Made by a program: the position numbers and the translations under genes. Shown one piece after another: positions 1 through 6,085 of a stretch of DNA of 6,085 bases (position 1 is its first letter; each line of letters opens with the position of its first letter). Origin of the DNA: an uncultured Balneolaceae bacterium. GTDB taxonomy: Bacteria; Bacteroidota; Rhodothermia; Balneolales; Balneolaceae. The notes under the pieces were generated by a model. The model did not search any database. It saw nothing but the letters and a program-made list of their open reading frames with translations, and was not told the DNA's origin. The stretch covers positions 1 to 6,085 of the forward strand of contig CALKWT010000269.1 of assembly GCA_938003885.1 (NCBI GenBank), read 5' to 3'.

Positions 1-1
1 G

Positions 2-229
2 AAGATCCTTAAGATGAGAATGTATCCAAGTGAATATATCGATCGTTTCTGGTTTCATTCTATCTATTTCAGATCTCCGGGGGGCGTCCTTTTTGAAATC
101 GCAACGGATGGACCTGGCTATGCGGTCGATGAGGCAGCGGATAAACTTGGTGAGAAACTGGTATTGCCTCCATGGCTGGAACCGCAACGTCAAAAAATTG
201 AGGATCATCTGCCAGAGATTCGTGTTTAG
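2..229 (+). CDS. Ring-cleaving dioxygenase / glyoxalase (VOC) family protein, C-terminal part only
   Basis: The open frame enters from the left edge and ends at 227-229 with TAG, followed at once by a second in-frame TAG. About 75 residues are visible. The segment FHSIYFRSPGGVLFEIATD is the hallmark C-terminal strand set of VOC-fold ring-cleaving dioxygenases of the MhqO/glyoxalase type, and the Glu of FEIATD (codon 95-97) is in the position of the third metal ligand of the His-His-Glu site. The following VDEAADKLGEKLVLPPWLE stretch is also typical of this family's tail. These enzymes are cytoplasmic and metal-dependent and act on hydroquinone- or catechol-like substrates or conjugates; the substrate cannot be told here. 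The ATGs at 14 and 20 are most likely internal methionines, because the frame is open to the window edge and the domain's earlier half is missing. GC is near 50% in a sampled line, so it looks like host DNA flanking the defence island. The family call is secure; the specific reaction is not. Confidence 0.8.
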   Translation, partial: KILKMRMYPSEYIDRFWFHSIYFRSPGGVLFEIATDGPGYAVDEAADKLGEKLVLPPWLEPQRQKIEDHLPEIRV

Positions 230-232
230 TAG

Positions 233-325
233 TAAACCGACAGTGTTAACTTCTAAAAAGAACAGAACAATCAAGAATGTATCTAACGTGTTAAAGAATC
301 AATATTAAAAAAAAAGAGGACTATT
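233..325 (+). promoter_or_regulatory. AT-rich intergenic gap with ribosome binding site for the SDR gene
   Basis: This 93-base gap between the dioxygenase stop and the SDR start is AT-rich and includes a run of nine A at 307-315. AGAGGA at 315-320 is a plausible Shine-Dalgarno sequence, five bases before the ATG at 326, and it fixes that start. GTGTTAA occurs twice, near 242 and 289, but I could not match a convincing promoter or a terminator hairpin. Confidence 0.4.
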
Positions 326-472
326 ATGAAGAAACTTGAAGGAAAAGTAGCCATTATTACCGGTGGTTCAGGTGTTATCGGATATACTACCGCGAAAGAG
401 TTAGCCGAAAATGGTGCGAAAGTCATGCTTACACTACGACTTTGCAATGAGTTTGATATGGTTTTTGAATAG
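326..472 (+). pseudogene. Truncated short-chain dehydrogenase/reductase (SDR), N-terminal fragment
   Basis: The 48-codon frame begins as a classical SDR: KKLEGKVAIITGGSGVIG is the first Rossmann strand and the glycine-rich NAD(P)-binding turn (residues 2-19; family pattern TGxxxGxG), followed by helix TTAKELAENGAKVMLT to residue 36. A full SDR is about 250 residues and needs the NAG and YxxxK motifs, which are absent. After residue 36 (about base 433) the sequence LRLCNEFDMVFE bears no SDR resemblance and ends in TAG. The gene is therefore cut about 110 bases after its start and cannot encode an active enzyme. The cut falls beside the 3' end of the BREX operon, so insertion of the island into this gene, or a deletion at the island edge, is the natural explanation. 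The start is supported by AGAGGA five bases upstream. Confidence 0.85.
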
Positions 473-504
473 ATACATTTACATTTACCCCAACAAACCA
501 TGCC
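431..504. other. Probable left boundary of the BREX island
   Basis: SDR homology stops at about 431-434 and the brxL stop codon lies at 505-507, so the island edge falls in this stretch. It contains a tiny tandem repeat (ACATTT twice, about 474-485). I found no inverted repeat, tRNA end, insertion-sequence terminus or recognisable attachment core, and no hairpin that would serve as a terminator for either of the converging genes. The exact junction cannot be placed without an uninterrupted relative. Confidence 0.5.
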
Positions 505-2523
505 TCATTCCCTCAAATACGTAATCTCACACCCCTTGCACTTTCTCACTTCCTGGTAGTGATCGGCAATATCATACCAGCCGTTGGTTTTTTGGAAAAT
601 ATCCAAGCCTCTGCCTAAAAGGATTTTCCAGCCGTTATCGGCGGAGATGGATCTGTCGTGAAGGTTTTCATCGAATTCATAGGTGAATTCAATATCGATT
701 GGAGACAGCGAATCGATCATATCCTGAAAGTGCTGCTTGGATTCCATGATGTATTCTTCATTGTTGTGTGTAACCAAATGCAGTTTCACAACCTCACCTG
801 TCTCTTTGATCCCAGCAATGAGCCGTGCAAGCTCCATAAAGTTCTTCATCTGGTATGGAAGACGGATATAGGGATCTTTAACAGTAATTTCCGTTGCACC
901 CGTTAAATAGGGCTTAAACAACTTCTCATAACTAATACCTGTCTGGTTTTCCCGTATGATATACTGACCGGTTTGAGGCTGTTTATCTTTTGAGAAGGAT
1001 TCTTCCTCGGCGGAGATTGTCTCCTCTTCCTGAACTCCGCCCGCTGGAATGGAAAGTTTTTCATCTCCGTACTCCATGATCTCCAGAGTCTCAATTTTGT
1101 GAACTTTTCCGTCCGGAGTTGTGTATTCAAACTTTACAATTTCATCGTTAAAAGTCTCATCCATCTTCCGAAGCTGATCCTTCACACGCTTCCTGCCCTC
1201 AATAGCAAAATCGAGCAGCTCTTTGGCATCAGATGCGCTAAACTCTCCATGGGGATAGATCACCTTGATCAAGCCCGAGAAGGTCTTTTCAATGGCTGTC
1301 TTGTCCCGTGTAGTGATGCTGTCGGACAGTTCGAAGTACTGCTGGTAGGATTTCATATAGTCTTCTTTCCGTAGCTCCTTCATCACTTCAGCAAGGTAAT
1401 CCACAATGAAACCATAGTCTTCTGTAAACATTTCATTGCGGAGCTTTTGTACTTCCCACCCCGGCAGATAACAATGAATACGATCCAGGAATGCAGAGTC
1501 GTAATAATCCTTTGGAAGCGCATCAAAAAGGTCGCTGTGCTTCAGCATGTAGGGAACCGAATGATCGGTGTTTCCCACGTACACCATCGAAGCCTCAGCC
1601 TGGTAAACCTGCGTTCCGCGGCTGAAATTCTTGTTCGCCATGTAGTTTTTCAGAATATCGACCAATCCGCGGTCGGTTCGCTTCGATTTCCCTGCAAATT
1701 CATCGTAGGCTACTACATCCCAATACCCAACCAAACCGATTTCACCCGTGCTGTTATCCACAAACAGTTTGGCTTTGGACACCTCTCCTCCGGAGATCAA
1801 AATACCATGAGGGGAGAGTTCTGAATACAAGTGAGATTTACCCGTCCCTTTTGGACCCAATTCAATCAGGTTGTAATTCTTCTCTGCAAAGGGAACCAGC
1901 CGGGTTAATTGAAGCAGTTTAGATCGATCTGAAAACTCTTCCGGATTTAAACCCAGTGATTGCATCAACAGGTTCACCCATTCCTCTTTGCTGAATTTGG
2001 TTCTGATCTGCTTGTACTCATCCAAGTCAATAGCTGAGATCTGGATCGGCTTGAGCTTTTCAATAATCCAGGGAACGGCATCCCGCTCTTCGGAAGGCTG
2101 GTATCCCAGTGTGGCAATACACCAGACTCCGCCGGTTAGCAGTTTGGGATGCTTCTTCACGAACTGATCATTGATCGGGACTTTATTCAATCCAAGATTT
2201 CCGAATGAAGCTTCATATATATCTTTCTTGTCATTGAGTTTTACCGCTGCTTTGTCAATAATACGGTGTGACCCTCGTTCCCGAACGGTTGACTTAATTA
2301 CCTGGGCTTCATCCCTGTGAACAAAATGCTGTGTGATAATCGATTTGACTGTTTCAACCCCCTCTTTGATGGTCTCTTCATCGTCGGTAGCTGCGTATTG
2401 ACCCAACAGATATTCCAACACATAGGTGGGAATACTGGCATTCCCCTTGATGAGATTGGTCAGGTCTTTCCGAACGACTTTTCCTGCAAAATGTTCGTTG
2501 ATCTTTTGGTCGAGTTCTTTCAT
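505..2523 (-). CDS. brxL: BREX Lon-like AAA+ ATPase BrxL with C-terminal MITD1-like (MIT_C/PLD-like) domain
   Basis: This 672-residue protein is the last gene of the BREX operon. In order: an N-terminal region (about 1-200) typical of BrxL, thought to help bind DNA; a AAA+ core with Walker A GPKGTGKS (223-230), Walker B VAYDEF (271-276, D274/E275), a sensor-1 type Asn in VYVGNTD (N318) and a candidate arginine finger in FLDRIHCYLPGW (R348); an acidic low-complexity linker (about 497-518); and a C-terminal domain (about 525-672). That last domain carries YEKLFKPYL, DPYIRLPYQ, HDRSI (622-626), NGW and GRGLDIFQ (637-644), which match the PLD-like C-terminal domain of human MITD1. I see no Lon Ser-Lys protease dyad, so protease activity should not be assumed. 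In studied type 1 BREX, BrxL is needed to block phage but not to methylate host DNA. The ATG follows the pglZ stop by two bases (TAG-AT-ATG), so translation is probably coupled; there is no strong Shine-Dalgarno sequence. The frame is intact. Confidence 0.92.
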   Translation of the reverse strand: MKELDQKINEHFAGKVVRKDLTNLIKGNASIPTYVLEYLLGQYAATDDEETIKEGVETVKSIITQHFVHRDEAQVIKSTVRERGSHRIIDKAAVKLNDKKDIYEASFGNLGLNKVPINDQFVKKHPKLLTGGVWCIATLGYQPSEERDAVPWIIEKLKPIQISAIDLDEYKQIRTKFSKEEWVNLLMQSLGLNPEEFSDRSKLLQLTRLVPFAEKNYNLIELGPKGTGKSHLYSELSPHGILISGGEVSKAKLFVDNSTGEIGLVGYWDVVAYDEFAGKSKRTDRGLVDILKNYMANKNFSRGTQVYQAEASMVYVGNTDHSVPYMLKHSDLFDALPKDYYDSAFLDRIHCYLPGWEVQKLRNEMFTEDYGFIVDYLAEVMKELRKEDYMKSYQQYFELSDSITTRDKTAIEKTFSGLIKVIYPHGEFSASDAKELLDFAIEGRKRVKDQLRKMDETFNDEIVKFEYTTPDGKVHKIETLEIMEYGDEKLSIPAGGVQEEETISAEEESFSKDKQPQTGQYIIRENQTGISYEKLFKPYLTGATEITVKDPYIRLPYQMKNFMELARLIAGIKETGEVVKLHLVTHNNEEYIMESKQHFQDMIDSLSPIDIEFTYEFDENLHDRSISADNGWKILLGRGLDIFQKTNGWYDIADHYQEVRKCKGCEITYLRE

Positions 2524-2525
2524 AT

Positions 2526-5027
2526 CTAAAAATCGTCGAAATCGTTAGTAAATGAAATATTTACCGTATATGGGTATTTCTGGTATTCTACCCATTTATT
2601 GCTGCCTTCTACCTGTTCCTCCAAAGTAAGGTAGATCGTCTGATTTTTGAACTTCTCACTGGCTTTACTTGAAAGCTGGAAGCGATGTTCAACCTCACGT
2701 TCTTTGGCATTTCCGGAGCCGGAATTAAAGGTATAGGAATACACATCACTTAGGGTTTCTCCGTCATCTGATTTAAACTGCATCTTCAGCGTTCTGCCCA
2801 ATACCTGTTCTCCCACAGGTTCTAACTGATAGAAGTTTACCCTTTGAATGTTGGTCGTAATCTTATTACTCTGCTTGTTCAGTACATCAACCCCAACCCG
2901 CTTAACAGTGTCTTCCCGTTTTTTCTTCACGCGAATGACAGGAACCGTTATCTCCTGCAGGGTTGATCCGCCGTGAACAAATCGGGAGCCTGCTCCGTGA
3001 ACACGAAGCCGGTTAATGCTTTTAGGTATAAGAATTTCCAAATCCCCTTCCAGTCCCACATCCTCACAGGTGTATTTGGTGACATTCTTCTTATGCGTCA
3101 GGTTTCTCCCAAGCACAAATCTTCGGTTTGCTTTAATTATCTCGCCTTCAACTTCTGCATCGGCAAAATCGCTCTCTTCAAGCGGATCGTTTTGATAGAT
3201 AAACCCATGGTCGGCCGTTACAATCATGTTGTATCCTCCCATATTGGTAACTTTTCGAATGGGTTCAATCAAAAATTGAATCTCGTCGCGGGCACCCTCA
3301 ATTACTTTCTATTCGGAGCTTTTATCGTCTCCCAAATTGTCAATACGGTTGTGATAGACGTAAATCAGATCGTGATTTGTAACCAATGATCGGGCCTCTT
3401 CACTTTTCGAAGCCAGTTTCATCAGGTCTTTGGCTAAAACGGCTGTGGCTCTGCCATCTACCTTATCCGCCAGAATATTTGCCCTGGCAGGTGTTCCCTT
3501 CGTACTCTTTCCGTCTGCAAGGATCTCATCCCCTTTTCCAAATGACAGCTTTTTGTTTGGAAGAAGTGCAGCCATGCCTAATTGAGTATAAGAGGGAAGC
3601 GGAGCGATTTGATAATCCAGATCGCTTTCAAAGCGATTTTCCTTGAGCATGTACCGGTGAAATGCTTCCCCGCACTCATAGCGCAGGGCATCCGAGATAA
3701 TGACAAACAGACGGATATTTTTATCTATAAAAGGTTTTACCTGGTGATTATAAAAACGGGTTTGGGAGCGATGTGTGATTTTCCATTCCTTTTTGTCGTC
3801 TAAAACCTTTTGCCATGCCTCGCCCTGCTTCAGCAGCCAGTTGTTGCTGTAGGCTTTATTCACCGCCTTATACAAGGGATTAAGTACATTATTCTGGTTG
3901 GTTGCTTTATAGTACTCAATAAACAGCCGGTAATATTGATCCACTTGATACCACTGTTTGGTGTACTGCTCGATACCCTGTTCAAAAGATTCGATTTCAA
4001 AGGAATCGGTGTTCTGAACAGTCTCTAACAGGTTGAAACCAACCTTCAGGGCACGGTAAAAATTCTGATACCGATCGAACCAGTATTGACTCTCCCGTGT
4101 TTTAAAGACCGACTCGATCCGTTTTCTGTCGGTACTGCCATCCAGGATACCGCGAATGAGTTCAGATAGTATTCGCTGGTCAATGAGTTCAAACAGATCG
4201 TCTTTCAACACCTCGTCGATACTTACATCGTTGAGCAGTTCTTCGATTTGCAGATCGGACTGAATACGTTGGGATATCGCTTTAAAATCTTCCTGGAAAG
4301 AGAGCGTATCTTTCCAATTGGAAAGCATCACCCCCGTTTCCCTGTTAACGATGGCCTGGTTTGAAAGGGGAGTAAAGTTCTTTTGAAATGCTTCCAGCAG
4401 AAAATCGTAAATGGTCGGTTTATCGTGGCTGTACCCGAACTTGCGCGATACCTCCTGCCAAAAAATCTCCTTCAGGTTGAACCGTTCCAGTTCCCGTTCA
4501 ACGGATTCTTCATCCCCGGCCATGAATGAGGATGCAAAACTTCTCAAAAACTGATCCAGGGAGAGCATGTCTGCCTTAAATACCACCTGCAGCAGTTTTA
4601 AGGAAAGTACCCGATCCCCGTCTTCTTCCTGCGCAATCTCCTTAAAGGCGGCCACCCGTTCTTTGTTCTTGAAAAACTCGATATGGCCGCTGATCCATTC
4701 TTTATAGTGGTATCCCAGACCCACTTCCTGAAGATACAGTGCCTCCTGATCGGTGTGGTACACATGGTGGGCAAGTTCTATGTCCAGCAGCCAGTTTTCT
4801 TCATCGGCTGGTTTTTCTTTGGGGAGATAGAGCAAGAATTTTTGGCTGGGCTCCTCATGGAGCACCTGAACTTTGGTCTGCCACTCATTGCCGTTTACGG
4901 TGAGCTTTTTGGCATTGGAGAGTTCCAACGCTTTATACTCTTCCGTGAACGCCTCCTCGGCATCATACCACAAAAGAATGCGGTGTTTTTGAAGAAGGCT
5001 TTCTATGGATTGTTTGATTTTGGACAT
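2526..5027 (-). pseudogene. pglZ: BREX phosphatase-superfamily protein PglZ, interrupted by one amber codon
   Basis: The frame is 833 codons plus the TAG terminator, the usual size for type 1 PglZ, but codon 573 is TAG (3309-3311). Reading continues in the same frame on both sides, so this is a nonsense change and not a frameshift. The first part (572 residues) has a helical N-terminal half and then the start of the alkaline-phosphatase-like PglZ domain: VIISDALRYE (D446, predicted metal ligand), PSYTQLGMAALLP (T481, nucleophile position) and IYVYHNRID (554-563). The second part holds TADHGFIYQ (D606, H607) and RFVHGG (H685), the remaining predicted metal ligands. A terminated product lacks these and should be inactive. 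PglZ is a core BREX protein required for both host methylation and phage exclusion in E. coli. The ATG at 5027 has only a weak AAAGA upstream, and the 3' end is two bases from brxL. A sequencing error or readthrough cannot be excluded. Confidence 0.9.
3225..3239 (-). promoter_or_regulatory. Possible internal Shine-Dalgarno and restart codon downstream of the pglZ amber
   Basis: On the coding strand GGAGGA (3234-3239) precedes an in-frame ATG (3225-3227) by six bases, near-ideal spacing, 27 codons after the amber. Initiation here would give a 233-residue C-terminal PglZ fragment beginning MIVTADHGFIYQ, which keeps the D-H pair and the FVHGG motif. These bases also encode the native residues MGGYNM, so the match may be coincidence, and Bacteroidota-type ribosomes rely little on Shine-Dalgarno pairing. 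Confidence 0.35.
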
Positions 5028-5081
5028 TATTCTTTAACTATCTTTTAAACCTGAATATACATTTGCAGGCATGAATCAAAC
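5028..5081 (-). other. 54-base gap between GHKL ATPase and pglZ
   Basis: This is the only real intergenic space inside the minus-strand operon. It is AT-rich, holds only a weak AAAGA ribosome site (complement of 5031-5035) three bases before the pglZ ATG, and has no hairpin or clear promoter that I can see. It may mark one seam where the cargo gene was placed in front of pglZ. Confidence 0.4.
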
Positions 5082-5942
5082 TCACTCTAATCCCAATTTG
5101 TGGAAGAATATCTTATTTCTCATAGTTGAATCCTTCAATACTTTTTCCCAACTCAACACCTCTATATATAGATTTAAATTGCTGTGCCTCCTGAAATAGC
5201 CCATCCTATCCGGTAATGGTTTAAAATCTTTGACCTCTTCTAACCATTCCTTCACTTTCCTGGTTAATTCACAAATAACATAACCGTAAAAAGGAGTGTT
5301 TGCTGCTATTTGAATTTCTCTACCTTCTAATACTTTTTCTCCTGACTCATCCGCGAGATAAACCTTTGGACACTTTTTATCGTCTTTAATAAAAAAGGGA
5401 AGTAATTTTTCTACAAGTACCCTCGATATCGTATTCACTGTTCTCTCCGGGATCGGTGTTTTAAGCCCTTTTAGTGATATCTTGGTACCAGTTTCAGCCG
5501 ACTCTGACTCCGTTATCTCCTCATCAACAATTATTTCTGTTTTCTTCCCCATTTTAAAAGTACGCTGAAGAAAAGAATCTCCTTCCGCAAACGTACTGCT
5601 TACATGTACATCCTCGAAATATTTCAAACAGGTAAAACGACCGAAACCTTTTCCACCTTCTTTTATTTTTTTGTCGGTGTAGAGGGTATCAAATGATTCT
5701 CGATTTTTAGGGGTGAATCCAATTCCATTATCCTCTATTGTAAATCCAGTTATGTCTCTTTCGGCGCTATCCGTTTTTGTCTGTCCTGACCGTTTGATCA
5801 CAACATTTATTTCACCTTCATCAACATTCCCCTTTTCTTCAATGGCTTGAATAGAATTCACTACTAATTCAATAATTGGAGTATATACACTTGTGCCTCT
5901 TCTTATGTTTTCAACAGCTCTTTTAATAATTACATTACTCAT
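5082..5942 (-). CDS. GHKL (HSP90-like) ATPase joined to the tail of a nuclease-like domain; probably internally deleted
   Basis: The 286-residue product opens with a GHKL ATP-binding domain: N-box ELVVNSIQA (25-33), G1 motif DNGIGF (71-76) and G2 lid GGKGFGRF (96-103), continuing to a LVEKLLPFFI helix (176-185) and CPKVYLADESGEK (191-203). From about residue 207 it changes to REIQIAANTPFYGYVICELT ... PDRMGYF ... YIEVLSWEKVL ... RNKIFFHKLGLE. From memory, this resembles the extreme C-terminus of long (roughly 600-700 residue) bacterial ATPase-nuclease proteins that have a VEFK-like PD-(D/E)XK core just before it. No such E-x-K motif is present here. The likely reading is an in-frame deletion near residues 203-210 (about 5315-5335) that removed the central region and nuclease core; a naturally compact relative is the alternative. 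The start is supported by GGAG five bases upstream. Sampled lines are about 33-40% GC against about 48-55% in pglZ and brxL, which suggests separate acquisition. It occupies the slot before pglZ where BREX loci carry accessory defence genes. Confidence 0.75.
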   Translation of the reverse strand: MSNVIIKRAVENIRRGTSVYTPIIELVVNSIQAIEEKGNVDEGEINVVIKRSGQTKTDSAERDITGFTIEDNGIGFTPKNRESFDTLYTDKKIKEGGKGFGRFTCLKYFEDVHVSSTFAEGDSFLQRTFKMGKKTEIIVDEEITESESAETGTKISLKGLKTPIPERTVNTISRVLVEKLLPFFIKDDKKCPKVYLADESGEKVLEGREIQIAANTPFYGYVICELTRKVKEWLEEVKDFKPLPDRMGYFRRHSNLNLYIEVLSWEKVLKDSTMRNKIFFHKLGLE

Positions 5943-5947
5943 ATTGT

Positions 5948-5951
5948 CTCC
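5948..5951 (-). promoter_or_regulatory. Ribosome binding site of the GHKL ATPase gene
   Basis: GGAG on the coding strand lies five bases before the ATG at 5940-5942 and supports that start over any internal methionine. Confidence 0.6.
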
Positions 5952-5959
5952 ATTTTAAC

Positions 5960-5989
5960 TTAATTAGTTTCGGTCACAAGTTCTGCCAT
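5960..5989 (-). other. Nine-codon mini-ORF (MAELVTETN) with overlapping start, possible remnant or leader
   Basis: An ATG shares a base with the TGA of the upstream gene (TGATG), is preceded by GGAGG eight bases away, and opens a frame that ends in TAA after nine residues, 17 bases before the GHKL ATPase ATG. The start signal is stronger than those of pglZ or brxL. It may be the surviving 5' tip of a lost gene, or a coupling leader that hands ribosomes to the ATPase gene. Translation is not proven. Confidence 0.4.
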
Positions 5990-6085
5990 CACCTTATCCT
6001 CCCCCCATCAATCCAGTCAAACTCCTTCACCTTCTTTTTCTTCTTTTTGTCGTTGACGGATTTTATTTCTTCTACGGCTTTGCCG
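5989..6085 (-). CDS. C-terminal 31 residues of the upstream operon gene, product not recognised
   Basis: The frame enters from the right edge and ends at TGA (5989-5991). The visible tail is strongly basic, with a run of six lysines followed by VKEFDWIDGGRIR. I do not recognise it. By type 1 BREX order the gene upstream of pglZ is the methylase pglX, but a cargo gene partnered with the GHKL ATPase is equally possible. It overlaps the following mini-ORF by one base, so it belongs to the same operon. The other two frames close or look non-coding, and the GGAGG and overlapping start downstream support this being a real gene end. Confidence 0.5.
   Translation of the reverse strand, partial: GKAVEEIKSVNDKKKKKKVKEFDWIDGGRIR
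5998..6002 (-). promoter_or_regulatory. Strong Shine-Dalgarno sequence before the mini-ORF
   Basis: GGAGG, within a longer purine run read from the minus strand (about 5995-6006), lies eight bases before the ATG at 5987-5989. It is embedded in the last codons of the upstream gene. Confidence 0.5.

Noticed and set aside
30..308. 92-residue plus-strand ORF overlapping the dioxygenase tail
   Set aside because: The overlapping frame contains the clear VOC-family motif; this one has no recognisable content.
283..501. 72-residue minus-strand ORF opposite the SDR fragment
   Set aside because: It is the antisense shadow of the SDR remnant and shows no domain-like features.
505..950. Catalytic phospholipase D activity in the BrxL tail
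   Set aside because: The domain resembles the MITD1 PLD-like fold but I see no HKD motif, so enzymatic activity is not supported.
903..1130. 75-residue minus-strand ORF in another frame of brxL
   Set aside because: It overlaps the acidic linker of BrxL out of frame and is basic and low in complexity, as expected from frame-shifted reading.
1447..1824. 125-residue plus-strand ORF within brxL, and similar long plus-strand ORFs within pglZ (2973-3389, 4683-5048)
   Set aside because: They lie antisense to strongly supported coding sequence with conserved motifs, and their translations look like reverse-strand shadows.
2526..3272. Separate 248-residue gene starting at TTG 3272
   Set aside because: The TTG is an ordinary Leu codon inside pglZ, the frame is continuous with the upstream part, and no ribosome site precedes it. 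The ATG at 3227 is a better restart candidate.
3309..3311. TAG recoded as a sense codon (alternative code or selenocysteine-like decoding)
   Set aside because: pglZ itself ends in TAG at 2526-2528, and the dioxygenase ends in tandem TAGs at 227-232, so TAG works as a normal stop here. Local suppression is still possible but there is no evidence for it.
5034..5072. 12-codon ORF (MPANVYSGLKDS) in the gap before pglZ
   Set aside because: It has no Shine-Dalgarno sequence and is short enough to be chance; it is only weakly suggestive of a second leader.
1..6085. CRISPR array, tRNA, rRNA, insertion sequence or integrase
   Set aside because: No regularly spaced repeats, cloverleaf-like segment, transposase frame or paired terminal repeats were visible.

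Overview
The window carries the 3' half of a type 1-like BREX phage-defence operon on the minus strand, plus a small stretch of flanking metabolic DNA on the plus strand. The organism is probably a member of Bacteroidota or Balneolota. This is a low-confidence impression from moderate GC, protein style and the glyoxalase/short-chain dehydrogenase flank; no rRNA or tRNA is present to settle it.

Layout, left to right. (1) 2-229 (+): the C-terminal end of a ring-cleaving, glyoxalase-fold dioxygenase (VOC family). (2) 326-472 (+): the first ~36 residues of a short-chain dehydrogenase/reductase that then runs into unrelated sequence and stops, so position ~431-434 looks like the edge of the defence island. 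(3) 505-2523 (-): brxL, a AAA+ ATPase with a C-terminal module resembling the PLD-like domain of human MITD1. (4) 2526-5027 (-): pglZ, a single 833-codon frame broken by one amber codon at 3309-3311. (5) 5082-5942 (-): a GHKL (HSP90-like) ATPase whose N-terminal ATP-binding domain is joined directly to what looks like the tail of a longer ATPase-nuclease protein. (6) 5960-6085 (-): the lysine-rich C-terminus of an upstream gene and, overlapping its stop, a 9-codon mini-ORF with a strong Shine-Dalgarno sequence.

The minus-strand genes are one transcription unit reading right to left: upstream gene, mini-ORF, GHKL ATPase, pglZ, brxL, with gaps of -1, 17, 54 and 2 bases. In type 1 BREX the order is brxA-brxB-brxC-pglX-pglZ-brxL, so the methylase and ATPase genes should lie to the right of the window. 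The GHKL gene sits immediately upstream of pglZ, where other BREX loci carry extra defence cargo, and it is visibly more AT-rich than pglZ and brxL.

The main message is damage. The SDR gene is cut, pglZ has a nonsense codon that separates its two groups of metal-binding residues, and the GHKL cargo appears to have lost its middle. Because PglZ is needed for both BREX methylation and phage exclusion in the studied E. coli system, this locus is predicted to be inactive unless the amber is suppressed, the two PglZ fragments complement each other, or the stop is a sequencing error. I see no wholly new defence system. The most unusual elements are the shortened GHKL-nuclease cargo, the MITD1-like tail of BrxL and the internal restart site just downstream of the pglZ amber.
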